Shown here in pieces: positions 37,534 to 46,356 of a stretch of DNA of 64,000 nt. Both the position numbers and the translations under genes were made by a program. The first letter of the stretch is position 1. Each line of letters begins with the position of its first letter. The stretch is from Planctomyces sp. (GTDB lineage: Bacteria; Planctomycetota; Planctomycetia; Planctomycetales; Planctomycetaceae): contig JAHBXW010000001.1 of NCBI GenBank assembly GCA_019636235.1, positions 794,488 through 858,487 on the forward strand. The letters are read 5' to 3'. The notes beneath the pieces were generated by a model. The model worked only from the letters and a program-made list of their open reading frames with translations. It was not told where the DNA came from and did not search any database.

Positions 37534-40350
37534 ATGAATACCCGCAAGATCCGCTGGGCCTGGTTCGCCGCGCTGGCGGCCGGCTGCCAGTCGCCGAACC
37601 TCGCCGGCATGGCCCCCTGGCGCGAGGACGCCGATTCCATCGTCCAGACCAGCGGGGAAACGGCCGCCCGGAACGCCCCCGCCGGACTCCCCGGTCCCGC
37701 GCAGAAACCCGACAAATCCCCCTCCCCCCAGGAGCTCGCCCGCGAGGGCGAACTCTACCTGCAACAGCACTTCAACGCCGATGCGCCCGGCGCCCTCGAG
37801 GCCGCACGATCCCGCTTCGATGCCGCCGCGCGACTCGACCCCAACTTCGCCACCGCCCACCACCGGCTGGGCATCATCGCCGACCTGCAGCGGCGATTCC
37901 CGGACGCCGAGCAGCATTACCTCAATGCCCTGGCGCTCGATCCGCAAAACGCCAGCATCCTCAGCGACCTCGGCTACTCGCACGTCCTGCAGCACAACTG
38001 GTCCACCAGCGAGGCCTATCTGACACGGGCCCTGCAGGTCTCGCCCCGCAACGAGATGACGCTGGACCATCTGGCTTACGTTTACGTCCAGCAGGGACAG
38101 GATCAGCGCGCCGCCGCCGTTCTGCAGCAGTTCCTGCCCCCGGATCGAATCTCGTCGCGGATGTCGGAACTGATCGCCGACCGCCAGCGAATCGCCTCGG
38201 TCCGCGCCAACCCGCCGATCCAGCAGCAGGCCGCCCCCCAGCACCAGTTCGCTCAGCAGCATCTCCAGCCCGACGACCGCCGCGCCGCGGAAGTTCAACG
38301 GATTCACCAGACCGGATTCTCGGGCGCTCCGAACCAACCCCAGCATCCTTTGAACAGCCGAATGTCGGCTGCTCAATCGCCGCTGGCCGCCGGCGCCCCC
38401 AGCCAGGGCGACATCATCCGCGACCAGTTGGCGCGCATCGACCGCGAAGGGCTGCCTCAGGACAACGCCCCGATCGTCGTCGGCGCCAGCCACATGTTTG
38501 CGAATCCCGCGCCGGAAACGCGACCTGCGGAGCCGTATTTCGGGCCCCCCAGCCAATTCGAACACCAGCCTCCACCAGGCGGCGCTCCGGGATGGAACCA
38601 CGTCCCGCCCCTCGCCGCCCCCGGCAGGTCGCAGCAGCCGCCGTCTGCGGACCAGCAGCACTCGAACTTCTCCCAGGAGCACCAGCAGACACGGCAGTCG
38701 CCGCCGCCCATGAATGCGTGGTCGCCGGATGCGGCGCCGGGCGACTGGGCGACGAATGCTCCCTCCGGTCGCGATCCTCAGGCCTCCTCGCGGCCGGTCG
38801 GACCGGTCGAAGAGCTGGTCGCTCCCTCGTATGACGAACCGCACGTCGCGTTGCCGCACCTGCCGACGACTGGCCGGCAATCGTTCGTCCTGGACCAGAC
38901 TGCCGACGCCGCGCGATCCGGATACGGCGTCCCGAGCCAGCCGTCGATGAACGCCCCAATTCCGGAGTTCGACCGTCAACCGGTCGACCGCCGCGAATTC
39001 GACGCCCGGCAGTACGAGGCCCGGCAGCATTCCTATGAAGCGATGCCGCAGGATTCCGGGTGGCCCCACGAACCGACTCCCCGCGAAAACCCGTATTCGA
39101 TGCCGCCGCATGCGGCGGGAGCGGGCGCCGAGTCGCTGCCCCGCATCGCGCCCGGGCCGTCCCGGCACAGCGAATCATCCGCACGGGCCGCTCGGTCAGC
39201 GCCGCTGATGGCGGGGAACCGCTCCGCGGATCCGACCCGCGAAGCGGCGCCGCGATCCGACGCTCGCCCGAATCAACCAAGAGAACGAACCGCCTTCGGC
39301 ACCCGCCCATCGCCGCATTACGAGATCCCGGACGAATCGCCGTACATTGAAGCCCCGCCCATTCGGTCCGCGCCCGCTCATCGGCATCCGCTCGAAGAGG
39401 GATTGAACGACTGGGGCGGACAGCGACCGCCACGTGCGCGGCAGGCGTCTTTCCCGGACGACATCGGCACATCCGCCCCGCCGCTGGATCTGGTCCGACA
39501 GCCGCAGGAGCGGACGACTCCGCCACTGGATCCGGCCGCCGGCACGCGTCCGCCCAATCGCTTCGACGAGGCGCGTCGCAGAGCCGCCCTGATGGGCCTT
39601 GGAGTCGGCCCCGGACAGGAACTCACTCCGCTGGAACAACCTGCGCGTCGCGTCAGTCCCGGCAGCGACAGCCAGTGGAACGGCTCAGCCTTCCAACCGC
39701 CCCGCCGCGAACTCCCGGATCAGGCGCGGATTCCCGATCTGTCGACCAGCCCTTCGTTCTTCGAACAACGTGACGCCGCGACGCCGCGAAATTCGCTCGG
39801 TCAGGAAATGCCGTCCGGCCCCTCGACGATGAGACGGCATGAGGTCTGGCCCGCCGCTGCGACCTCGCAGCCTGTCTCCCAGCCGCCCTCGCATCCCGCG
39901 GCCGGCGTGTCGGCCGGCTCGGCCCTCGACGCCCCCTGGGCGAGCAGCGCCGTCGTCAACGCCATGTCGCCCTATGACGAAATGCGCCGTCGCGTCGATC
40001 AGACCGTGCAGCAGTCGATGACCGAGACTTGGGGCAATCGCCCCGCGCAGGCCATCCCCTCCCCCGCCAGCGGAACGCCGATTGACAGGCCGCCACCGCC
40101 CTCCCAGCAGATGGAACGCTGGAACCATACGGCTGTCCGCCCGGATCCGTATCCGCACGATTCGGCGCAGCAGCGGACGTCGCAGGCGAACCAGCCTTCG
40201 CAATTGCCGACCGTCACGCCCACGGCCGATCGGATGACGCCCGGCCATGCGGGCGTTCCGCGATACATCCCGCAAACGTCGCGCGCCGTCGCTCCGCCGA
40301 ACTACCGCGACGGAATCGTCATCCCGGAACAGTACGCTCCGCAGCGCTGA
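37534..40350 (+). CDS. TPR lipoprotein with very long disordered tail
   Basis: 938 residues. A short signal with lipobox-like AALAAGC near residue 18 indicates a membrane-anchored lipoprotein. Residues about 65-200 are tetratricopeptide repeats (AAARLDPNFATAHHRLGII, YLNALALDPQNASILSDLGY, TRALQVSPRNEMTLDHLAYV), a protein-interaction scaffold. The remaining 730 residues are low-complexity and rich in Pro, Gln, Arg, Ser and Ala with no repeats of fixed period. Disordered tails of this size on TPR lipoproteins occur in planctomycetes. No partner is visible nearby; it is convergent with the DUF1501 gene, 4 bp apart. Confidence 0.78.
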   Translation: MNTRKIRWAWFAALAAGCQSPNLAGMAPWREDADSIVQTSGETAARNAPAGLPGPAQKPDKSPSPQELAREGELYLQQHFNADAPGALEAARSRFDAAARLDPNFATAHHRLGIIADLQRRFPDAEQHYLNALALDPQNASILSDLGYSHVLQHNWSTSEAYLTRALQVSPRNEMTLDHLAYVYVQQGQDQRAAAVLQQFLPPDRISSRMSELIADRQRIASVRANPPIQQQAAPQHQFAQQHLQPDDRRAAEVQRIHQTGFSGAPNQPQHPLNSRMSAAQSPLAAGAPSQGDIIRDQLARIDREGLPQDNAPIVVGASHMFANPAPETRPAEPYFGPPSQFEHQPPPGGAPGWNHVPPLAAPGRSQQPPSADQQHSNFSQEHQQTRQSPPPMNAWSPDAAPGDWATNAPSGRDPQASSRPVGPVEELVAPSYDEPHVALPHLPTTGRQSFVLDQTADAARSGYGVPSQPSMNAPIPEFDRQPVDRREFDARQYEARQHSYEAMPQDSGWPHEPTPRENPYSMPPHAAGAGAESLPRIAPGPSRHSESSARAARSAPLMAGNRSADPTREAAPRSDARPNQPRERTAFGTRPSPHYEIPDESPYIEAPPIRSAPAHRHPLEEGLNDWGGQRPPRARQASFPDDIGTSAPPLDLVRQPQERTTPPLDPAAGTRPPNRFDEARRRAALMGLGVGPGQELTPLEQPARRVSPGSDSQWNGSAFQPPRRELPDQARIPDLSTSPSFFEQRDAATPRNSLGQEMPSGPSTMRRHEVWPAAATSQPVSQPPSHPAAGVSAGSALDAPWASSAVVNAMSPYDEMRRRVDQTVQQSMTETWGNRPAQAIPSPASGTPIDRPPPPSQQMERWNHTAVRPDPYPHDSAQQRTSQANQPSQLPTVTPTADRMTPGHAGVPRYIPQTSRAVAPPNYRDGIVIPEQYAPQR

Positions 40351-40354
40351 CGCC

Positions 40355-41806
40355 TCAGGACACGATCTCCCAGATCGGATCGGCGCCCTCGACGCCCACC
40401 AGCTTCTGATCCAGGCCGCCGTAGAAGTACGTCAGCCGGTTCGGATCGAGCCCCATCTGGTGCAGCACGGTGGCGTGCATCCGCTTCACGTGGCAGCGAT
40501 TCTCCACCGCGGCGCTGCCCAGTTCGTCGGTGCTGCCGTAGCTCACGCCTCCCTTGATGCCGCCGCCGGCCATCCAGGTCGTGAACCCATAGGCGTTGTG
40601 GTCGCGGCCCGAGCCCTTCTCGTACTCCGCCGTGGGCTGCCGGCCGAATTCCCCGCCCCAGACGATCAACGTCTTGTCCAGCAGGCCCCGCTGCTTGAGG
40701 TCCTGCAGCAGGCCGGCGATTGGCTTGTCCGTTTCGCCCGCATGCAGATTGTGGTTGGCCTCCATGTCCGTGTGGGCGTCCCAGTTGTCGTCATTGTGCG
40801 CCCCGCCGGAGTAGAGCTGCACGAACCGGACGCCGCGCTCCACCAGCCGCCGCGCGAGCAGGCACTGCCGGCCGAACGTGGCGCACTTCGGATCATCGAG
40901 CCCGTACAGCGACTGCGTCTCCGCCGTCTCCTGCGCCAGATCGACCGCTTCGGGAGCGTGCGCCTGCATGCGGTAGGCCAGTTCGTAGCTCGCGATCCGC
41001 GCCGCCAGATTCGTATTGTCGATCCGCGGCGCCTGGTGCTCCTCGTTGTAGTCCCGCAACGCATCCAGCAGCCGTCGCTGCGCCTGGTTGGACAGGCCTT
41101 CCGGCGGCGACAGATCGAGAATGGGATTCCCCTGCGACCGCATGACCGTCGCCTGGTACGTCGCCGGCATGAAGCCGCTCGACCAGTTCTTCGCGCCGGA
41201 AATCGGCCCGCCGCGCGGGTCCAGCATCACCACGAATCCCGGCAGATCCTCGTTCTCCGAACCCAGCCCGTAGTTCAGCCAGCTCCCGATGCAGGGGCTG
41301 CCTGACAGCAGCCGGCCGGAGTTCATCATCAGCATGGCCGACCCGTGAATGGGCGACTCGGCCGTCATCGAGTTCAGAAACGCGATGTCGTCCACGCGGT
41401 GCGCCAGATGCGGGAACAGTTCGCTGACCCACTTGCCGCATTCGCCGTACTGCTGGAACTTCCAGCGGGGCTCGACGATCCGCCCCTGGTTGCGATGCCC
41501 GCCGCGGCCGAACGTCTTGACCTCGACCGTCTGATTGTCGCGGCCGACCATGTCCGGCTTGTAGTCGAACGTGTCGATGTGGCTGGGGCCGCCGTACATG
41601 TACAGGAAGATGCAGGCCGTCGCCTGCGGATCATGATGCGGCGGTCGCGGAGCCAGCGGATTCTCGAAAGGCGTCACGCCGTCGGCCGCCACCGCCTGCC
41701 GCGCGAAGAATTCCTGCTCGAGCATCCCCGCCAGGGCCACCCCGGTGAACCCCGCGCCGGCCTCCCACAGAAACTCCCGCCGCGTCCGTCCGCAGAATCC
41801 TGACAT
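40355..41806 (-). CDS. DUF1501 family protein, Tat-exported
   Basis: 483 residues from the ATG at 41806, which gives MSGFCGRTRREFLWEAG, a twin-arginine signal (TRREFL) followed by a hydrophobic stretch. Family hallmarks in order: YMYGGPSHIDTFDYKP, TFGRGGHRNQGRI, SGGAHNDDNWDAH and WGGEFGRQP near the C-terminal third. The fold belongs to the alkaline phosphatase/sulfatase superfamily. DUF1501 genes are greatly expanded in Planctomycetota and usually pair with DUF1553/DUF1549 cytochrome-like genes; no such partner is present in this window. Function unknown. Confidence 0.9.
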   Translation of the reverse strand: MSGFCGRTRREFLWEAGAGFTGVALAGMLEQEFFARQAVAADGVTPFENPLAPRPPHHDPQATACIFLYMYGGPSHIDTFDYKPDMVGRDNQTVEVKTFGRGGHRNQGRIVEPRWKFQQYGECGKWVSELFPHLAHRVDDIAFLNSMTAESPIHGSAMLMMNSGRLLSGSPCIGSWLNYGLGSENEDLPGFVVMLDPRGGPISGAKNWSSGFMPATYQATVMRSQGNPILDLSPPEGLSNQAQRRLLDALRDYNEEHQAPRIDNTNLAARIASYELAYRMQAHAPEAVDLAQETAETQSLYGLDDPKCATFGRQCLLARRLVERGVRFVQLYSGGAHNDDNWDAHTDMEANHNLHAGETDKPIAGLLQDLKQRGLLDKTLIVWGGEFGRQPTAEYEKGSGRDHNAYGFTTWMAGGGIKGGVSYGSTDELGSAAVENRCHVKRMHATVLHQMGLDPNRLTYFYGGLDQKLVGVEGADPIWEIVS

Positions 41807-42256
41807 CGGCAAACACCTCGGCTCGGTCAGTCGTTTCGTCCGCAGCGCAAGGCTGCGATCGCGTCTCGGAACGCCAACAGCCTTTCGGCGCGCAGTCGCT
41901 CCCCGATTCTCTGATTTTACGGCGGACGACGGCCCGAGGCGAGGTTCAGCCGTCCGAACCGTCCAACGCAGCCGGGAAAACTGGCTTGCGCTGCGGACTT
42001 CAGACCCGGCCTGTGGAAGGCGGCCGCTGAGCGGACTGCCTCGGCACGCGAATTCGAAATCCGCCGCCGTCGTCCTCCAGCAAACGCCTCGTGGCGCCCT
42101 GCTCTTTCCGGCGCGACTCTCTTCGGAACGGCGTGCTGCTCTTCGTGGCCCGCATCGGTTCGCAGCCCGTGGTTGCCCGCATCTGCTTGTGGCCCGCGTC
42201 TGTTCCGCTGCGTTTGACGCCCTTTGCCGGAGCGGAGAGAATGCGCCGGCCGCTCG
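41807..42256. other. Intergenic region before tRNA-Val
   Basis: About 450 bp with no convincing ORF. It holds the promoter of the minus-strand DUF1501 gene and that of tRNA-Val. It is the left chromosomal flank of the island. Confidence 0.5.
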
Positions 42257-42330
42257 GGTCCCGTAGCTCAGTTGGTTAGAGCGTCTGTCTTACACACAGA
42301 AGGCCGTCCGTTCGAGTCGGACCGGGACCA
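42257..42330 (+). tRNA. tRNA-Val (anticodon TAC), integration target
   Basis: 74-nt class I tRNA. Acceptor stem GGTCCCG/CGGGACC, D-arm GCTC/GAGC, anticodon stem TCTGT/ACAGA around CTTACAC with anticodon TAC, T-stem GTCCG/CGGAC around TTCGAGT, discriminator A; CCA is not encoded. The last 28 nt (from 42303) form the left part of the 39-bp direct repeat flanking the island, so the gene stayed intact after integration. Confidence 0.95.
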
Positions 42331-43393
42331 CTGAACACGCGTGCATATCTCCGCGAAATTGCTGCTGAAGCCCCGGTTTTGCTTGGTTTTCTTCGATGGC
42401 AGGCGTGGTGGCTGTCATGTTGGGATGCTTACTGGCCGACACCGGCTGCACCGCTTTTTGAACCGCCTGTGCACCGGATTCTGCACCGCTTTCCCGGGGC
42501 GTCAACGCCCGTGCGAAGTCGCCGTCGGTGACACGCAAGTAGTGCTCCGCTGCGACCAGCTTCGAATTGCCCAGCCACTCGCACACAACGTGAATCGGAA
42601 ACTGCTGGGCCAATTCCGTCTGTCGGCTGGCTCGCAGGTTGTGAAACAGCTTCGGCCAGGGCGTGACCTTCGCCCGTTCGATGATCCTCTGCAGCCCCGT
42701 TCGAAGGTTCATCTTCGCGTCCCGGCCGATCGTCACGACGTGCGTCGCCCCCTCAGGGGCAGCGTCCCACGCCTCGCGAAGCAGCGGCAGCAGTTCCGGG
42801 AACAGCGGGATGACGCGCGAGCCCTTCCCTTCGTGATGCTCAGTCTTGGGAGAGCGGATCAAGACCCGATTCGATTCCCAATCGACGTCCTCCCAGGTGA
42901 GCGCAAACGTCTCGGATGGCGTCCGAATGCCGCCAAACCGCGCCAGAGCAAAGACCAGCCGCCATTGCAGATTCGGACAGGCGTCCAGCACCTTCTCCGC
43001 ATCTTCGACGGTGACGTGCTGGAACCGCTCACGGTTGCCTCGCACGTTCGCGGACAGCTTGGTGAAGGGGTTCTTCTCTGCCTGCTCGCTGTCGATCGCG
43101 GCATTCCAAAACTGCTTCGCCCGCCCAATCCTTCGACGGATTGTGTTCTCTGAGAGCGCACGGTCGCCAGAGGCGTTCTTTCGGCTCCGAAGAAACTCCA
43201 CGAACGCGAGCGCGTCGCCGGCATTGACCTCGCGCATCGGCCTCGCGGCACCGAAGAACTCGACGAGGTTGTTCTGCGTCGATCCCGGTCTCCGCGTGGT
43301 CGAACCGCTGCCCGTCAACCCCCTCAATCGCAACGACCCGGCGAACGTCGCCCCGCTCGTGAAACGGCATTGGCGCCCGCCTGTCCCGCACAT
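42290..43393 (-). CDS. int: Tyrosine recombinase / island integrase (integrated form)
   Basis: 367 residues. Catalytic residues of the tyrosine recombinase fold are visible: the first arginine in GGIRTPSE, the lysine region IRSPKTEHHEGK, HNLR in the H-x-x-R box, the tryptophan in CEWLGNS, and the nucleophile in AEHYLRVTD. A SAM-like core-binding domain starts near residue 40 (STQNNLVEFFG). The C-terminus VPVRLERTAFCV is read from the antisense strand of tRNA-Val, and the stop lies in the anticodon arm. The true 3' end of the gene in the circular island is the segment at 63711-63906. The first 35 residues do not look like a normal arm-binding domain, so the N-terminus may be decayed or the start misjudged. 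Confidence 0.85.
   Translation of the reverse strand: MCGTGGRQCRFTSGATFAGSLRLRGLTGSGSTTRRPGSTQNNLVEFFGAARPMREVNAGDALAFVEFLRSRKNASGDRALSENTIRRRIGRAKQFWNAAIDSEQAEKNPFTKLSANVRGNRERFQHVTVEDAEKVLDACPNLQWRLVFALARFGGIRTPSETFALTWEDVDWESNRVLIRSPKTEHHEGKGSRVIPLFPELLPLLREAWDAAPEGATHVVTIGRDAKMNLRTGLQRIIERAKVTPWPKLFHNLRASRQTELAQQFPIHVVCEWLGNSKLVAAEHYLRVTDGDFARALTPRESGAESGAQAVQKAVQPVSASKHPNMTATTPAIEENQAKPGLQQQFRGDMHACSVVPVRLERTAFCV
42303..42341 (+). repeat. attL: left copy of the 39-bp direct repeat
   Basis: Spans the T-arm and acceptor 3' half of tRNA-Val plus 11 bp beyond it. It is identical over 39 bp to 63907-63945 and diverges immediately on both sides (G against C before, T against C after). It lies inside the 3' end of the int reading frame on the minus strand. 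Confidence 0.93.
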
Positions 43394-43718
43394 GCCGCAG
43401 TTCCTCGGTCGTCAGCAGAGCCCGGTCGCTGAGCGTCGGGTGGCCCCGCCAGAGCAGAGCATCGCACGACGTTCGAACGAACGCCGCCCGCCGCCCCAGT
43501 TCGTGCCGTTGCGTGCCGCCAAGCGAATCCACGAATGCCCGGGCATGGGTTGCACGTTCACTGCGGCTCGGTTTTACTGAACACCCGTTCGTAGGACGCG
43601 TTCTGGGCTGGGTGGCTGATACTCTGGGCAGTCATGCACGCTCCCGGTCGCAAGGATGCTGCGGTCGCGCCGCAGCGTTCGGGCATGGGGCCAATGATCA
43701 CTCGTCGAGGCGGGCACG
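43394..43718. other. Intergenic region between int and the WYL regulator
   Basis: About 325 bp between divergently read int and the WYL gene. Minus-strand frames here run into int in other phases (for example up to 43532) and could be remnants of an original longer int N-terminus. It probably also contains both promoters. No clear excisionase gene was found. Confidence 0.4.
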
Positions 43719-44762
43719 ATGTCCGACGCCACACAACTCCTGCGCCAGTGGCAACTGCTACGGATGCTCTCCGTGCGGCGAGCCGGGCTGACGCTCCGCC
43801 AAATGGCGTCCGATACCGGCCGCTCGCAGAAGACCATTCGCCGTGACCTTGAAGTTTTGCAGCAGGTCGGCTTTCCGCTGACCGAGCGCGTCTCCGACCA
43901 CGGTCGCAAGCACTGGCGTCTGGTGGGGCCGAGCGGCGTCGCGGGCCAGAATGGCAATGGTCATGCTCCGACGAACGGCTGGCCGTCGCTGTCGTTCAAC
44001 CTCGATGAAGCAATCGCTCTCTATCTGGGGCGCCAGCTCCTGGAACCGCTCGCCGGCACTTGCTTTTGGGAGGGAGCCCGGTCCGCATTCCGCAAGATCC
44101 AGGCCGGCCTCGGCGAGCAGACGCTCGCATACCTCGAACAGTTCCGCAGCACGTTCCTCGCGACCCACTTCGGCCACGGCGACTGCTCCGATCGCGGCCC
44201 TTTGCTCGACGCATTGCTCACCGGCATCGAAGACCGCCGCACCGCGAGGCTCTTGTACCGCTCGTCGCGGCTCGACGTCCCCGAGCCGACGGACGTCCAC
44301 CCCTACGGACTCGTCTGGCATCGCGGCAACCTGTACCTCGTCGCTCATTCGCCGCAGCACGAGGAACTCCGCCATTACAAGGTGGACCGCGTCCGCGATG
44401 TGGAAATCCTCCGCGACGCTTCCTTCGAGCGTCCCGCCGATTTCGATCTCCAGCAACACCTGCAAGGGACGCTCGGCGTCTTCCACTCCGACGGCCCGCC
44501 GAAACGCGTTCGCATCCGCTTCGCCCCCGCGGCGGCGCGCTATGTTCAAGAACGCCACTGGCATGCGACGCAGCGGCTCACCCCGCACACCGACGGGAGC
44601 CTGACGCTGGAGCTCGAATTGACCGAACTGACTGAAGTCAAAAGCTGGGCGCTGAGCTTCGGCTCGCAGGCGGTAGTTGAAGCACCGGAGGAGTTGCGGC
44701 GCGAAATTCGAGCCGACCTCCGCAGCATGCTGGTGGATTACCGGGACTCGCCAAATTCCTAA
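43719..44762 (+). CDS. WYL-domain transcriptional regulator of the CRISPR locus
   Basis: 347 residues. An N-terminal helix-turn-helix of the HTH_11/DeoR-like type (LRQMASDTGRSQKTIRRDLEVL, about residues 26-47) is followed by a WYL ligand-sensing domain (VHPYGLVWHRGNLYLVAHS, about 190-215) and a C-terminal WCX extension (VRIRFAPAAARYVQERHWH onward). WYL proteins frequently regulate CRISPR-Cas and other defence operons, probably by sensing nucleic-acid fragments. It is the first gene on the same strand before the cas operon, 238 bp upstream of cas7, so it most likely controls that operon. A GC hairpin follows its stop codon. Confidence 0.88.
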   Translation: MSDATQLLRQWQLLRMLSVRRAGLTLRQMASDTGRSQKTIRRDLEVLQQVGFPLTERVSDHGRKHWRLVGPSGVAGQNGNGHAPTNGWPSLSFNLDEAIALYLGRQLLEPLAGTCFWEGARSAFRKIQAGLGEQTLAYLEQFRSTFLATHFGHGDCSDRGPLLDALLTGIEDRRTARLLYRSSRLDVPEPTDVHPYGLVWHRGNLYLVAHSPQHEELRHYKVDRVRDVEILRDASFERPADFDLQQHLQGTLGVFHSDGPPKRVRIRFAPAAARYVQERHWHATQRLTPHTDGSLTLELELTELTEVKSWALSFGSQAVVEAPEELRREIRADLRSMLVDYRDSPNS

Positions 44763-45000
44763 TGGGGCCGGGCTCGAAGAGCCCGGAAAGAGACGTGAGT
44801 CTCACCGCAGAAACAGGAAATGCAAATTCTTCAATGGGGCCTGTTGACCGCGGAAGCGGAAGAGTCTACGGTCAGCGGAATCATTCAGTCAAACATGAAA
44901 TTCAAATGAACATCGATCATCGCCCTCTCGCGTCAGCCGACGCTCGTGTCGAGCAAGTTCTGTTCATTGTTCCTTAGGCTGCACATTCTGGAGACAAGAA
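44763..45000 (+). promoter_or_regulatory. Leader region of the cas operon
   Basis: 238 bp between the WYL gene and cas7. It begins with a 7-bp hairpin (CCGGGCT/AGCCCGG, 44768-44786) directly after the WYL stop, without a T tract, then a smaller inverted repeat GAGAC-GTGA-GTCTC (44790-44803), a candidate operator. The cas7 start has a GGAG ribosome-binding site. No promoter hexamers could be assigned with certainty. Confidence 0.45.
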
Positions 45001-46356
45001 ATGGCTCAGTTGACCCTCGGGAAACTCGAAGAGGCGGTCTCCGGTCCGACGGCGGCGTTTCGATGCCGCACGGGCCTCCAACCCGCCGGCGGCGAGGGAG
45101 ACAAGGTCTTCCCGCCGACCTATGCGGGGGCGGTCTACGCGACAGAGAAGCGGCGATTGCCGGATCGCGATCAGCCCGTGGAGTGCGTGCTGCTCGACTC
45201 GGTGCAGTCGCAGGCCAACCGGATGGAGGAGGCCCTGCAACAGGCCGTTGATGAAGGACGGCTGAAGATCCCGGTCATTGAAGTGGATTTCGCGGGCAAC
45301 GGACTGCTGACGGAGATCGGCAAGGTGACGAGCCTCCAGGCGCCGCATCGGATTGCCGACGCGATCCTCCGCGACAGCCTCCTGGACGGGAAGCCGTTTC
45401 GACAGTCGGAGGAAGGGAAACGGATCGACTCCGTCAGCCTGGCGAACGCGACGCCGCTGTATGAACTCTGCCCGACGGCGCTGGTGTTCGGGATGTGGGA
45501 CTCGACGGGCCCCAAGGGGGGGCTGGGGGCGAAGTTCCAGCGGGCGATGGTAAGTGAGATCGTCGGGATCGACGCGGTGTACGGGGTCAAGACGAGCAGC
45601 CGGATCGACCCGCTACAGATTCGTTCCGGGATCACGATATACGAAGATGTTGACGGCAATTGGACGCTGGAGAACACTCGGAAGAAGTATGGTCGGAACA
45701 AGGAGACACAGGGAAAGCCGTCGGCGATCAATCACGGGAATGTGACACCTGCCTTTACGAAATACGTCAAGGGAGCAGAAGGACGAGATCCGCTTCGCCC
45801 CGCCTCCGTGGAGCTTGATTATCGTGTTCAAACTGACGACGAGACGCTTCGCGGCAGCAGTCGATTTCGATCATTGGAGATTGAAGCTCGACAAGGCGCG
45901 ATTGCGGCAGGCGGAGTGACTGTGGCTTCCGCCGAGCAGATGGTCGTGCTGTCTCTGCCGGCGTTGCGGAGGCTGCAGTTCCCATTGGACGGCGGCCAGT
46001 CCGATTTGAAAGTCAACCAGGCCGGCCGCACGGTCCTGGCGGCGCTGGGCCTGTGCGCCGCGGCATTGACCGCGGAGCGCGGCTTCGACCTCCGCTCGCG
46101 TTGTCTCCTCTGGCCCTCCGAGGCTCTCAAGTGGGAGTTGCTTGGCAAGCCGGGCACTGCGGCCGAAGGGGTGGGACTCGATGCCGACGCGGCAATCCAA
46201 CTGCTCAACGAGGCGGTTGAGACTGCTGCGAAGCTCGGGCTGACTTGGCGGACGGAGCCGCTGAAGCTTCAACCGTCCCCGCAGCTCGTCGCCCTCGTGC
46301 GAAAGAGCCAGGAGTTGTCCGCCGCCCAGGGAGGCGGAGAGGAAGGGGGCGAGTGA
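45001..46356 (+). CDS. csb1: Type I-G Cas7 (Csb1, GSU0053 family)
   Basis: 451 residues. Cas7-type RAMP protein that forms the backbone of the I-G crRNA surveillance complex. Family features: the opening GPTAAFRCRTGLQPAGG, the stretch PVECVLLDSVQSQANRMEEAL, APHRIADAILRDS, and FGMWDSTGPKGGLGAKFQRAMVSEI, the glycine-rich loop typical of Csb1. The first gene of the effector operon, with overlapping TGATG to csb2. Length fits the family (about 330-460). Confidence 0.93.
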   Translation: MAQLTLGKLEEAVSGPTAAFRCRTGLQPAGGEGDKVFPPTYAGAVYATEKRRLPDRDQPVECVLLDSVQSQANRMEEALQQAVDEGRLKIPVIEVDFAGNGLLTEIGKVTSLQAPHRIADAILRDSLLDGKPFRQSEEGKRIDSVSLANATPLYELCPTALVFGMWDSTGPKGGLGAKFQRAMVSEIVGIDAVYGVKTSSRIDPLQIRSGITIYEDVDGNWTLENTRKKYGRNKETQGKPSAINHGNVTPAFTKYVKGAEGRDPLRPASVELDYRVQTDDETLRGSSRFRSLEIEARQGAIAAGGVTVASAEQMVVLSLPALRRLQFPLDGGQSDLKVNQAGRTVLAALGLCAAALTAERGFDLRSRCLLWPSEALKWELLGKPGTAAEGVGLDADAAIQLLNEAVETAAKLGLTWRTEPLKLQPSPQLVALVRKSQELSAAQGGGEEGGE

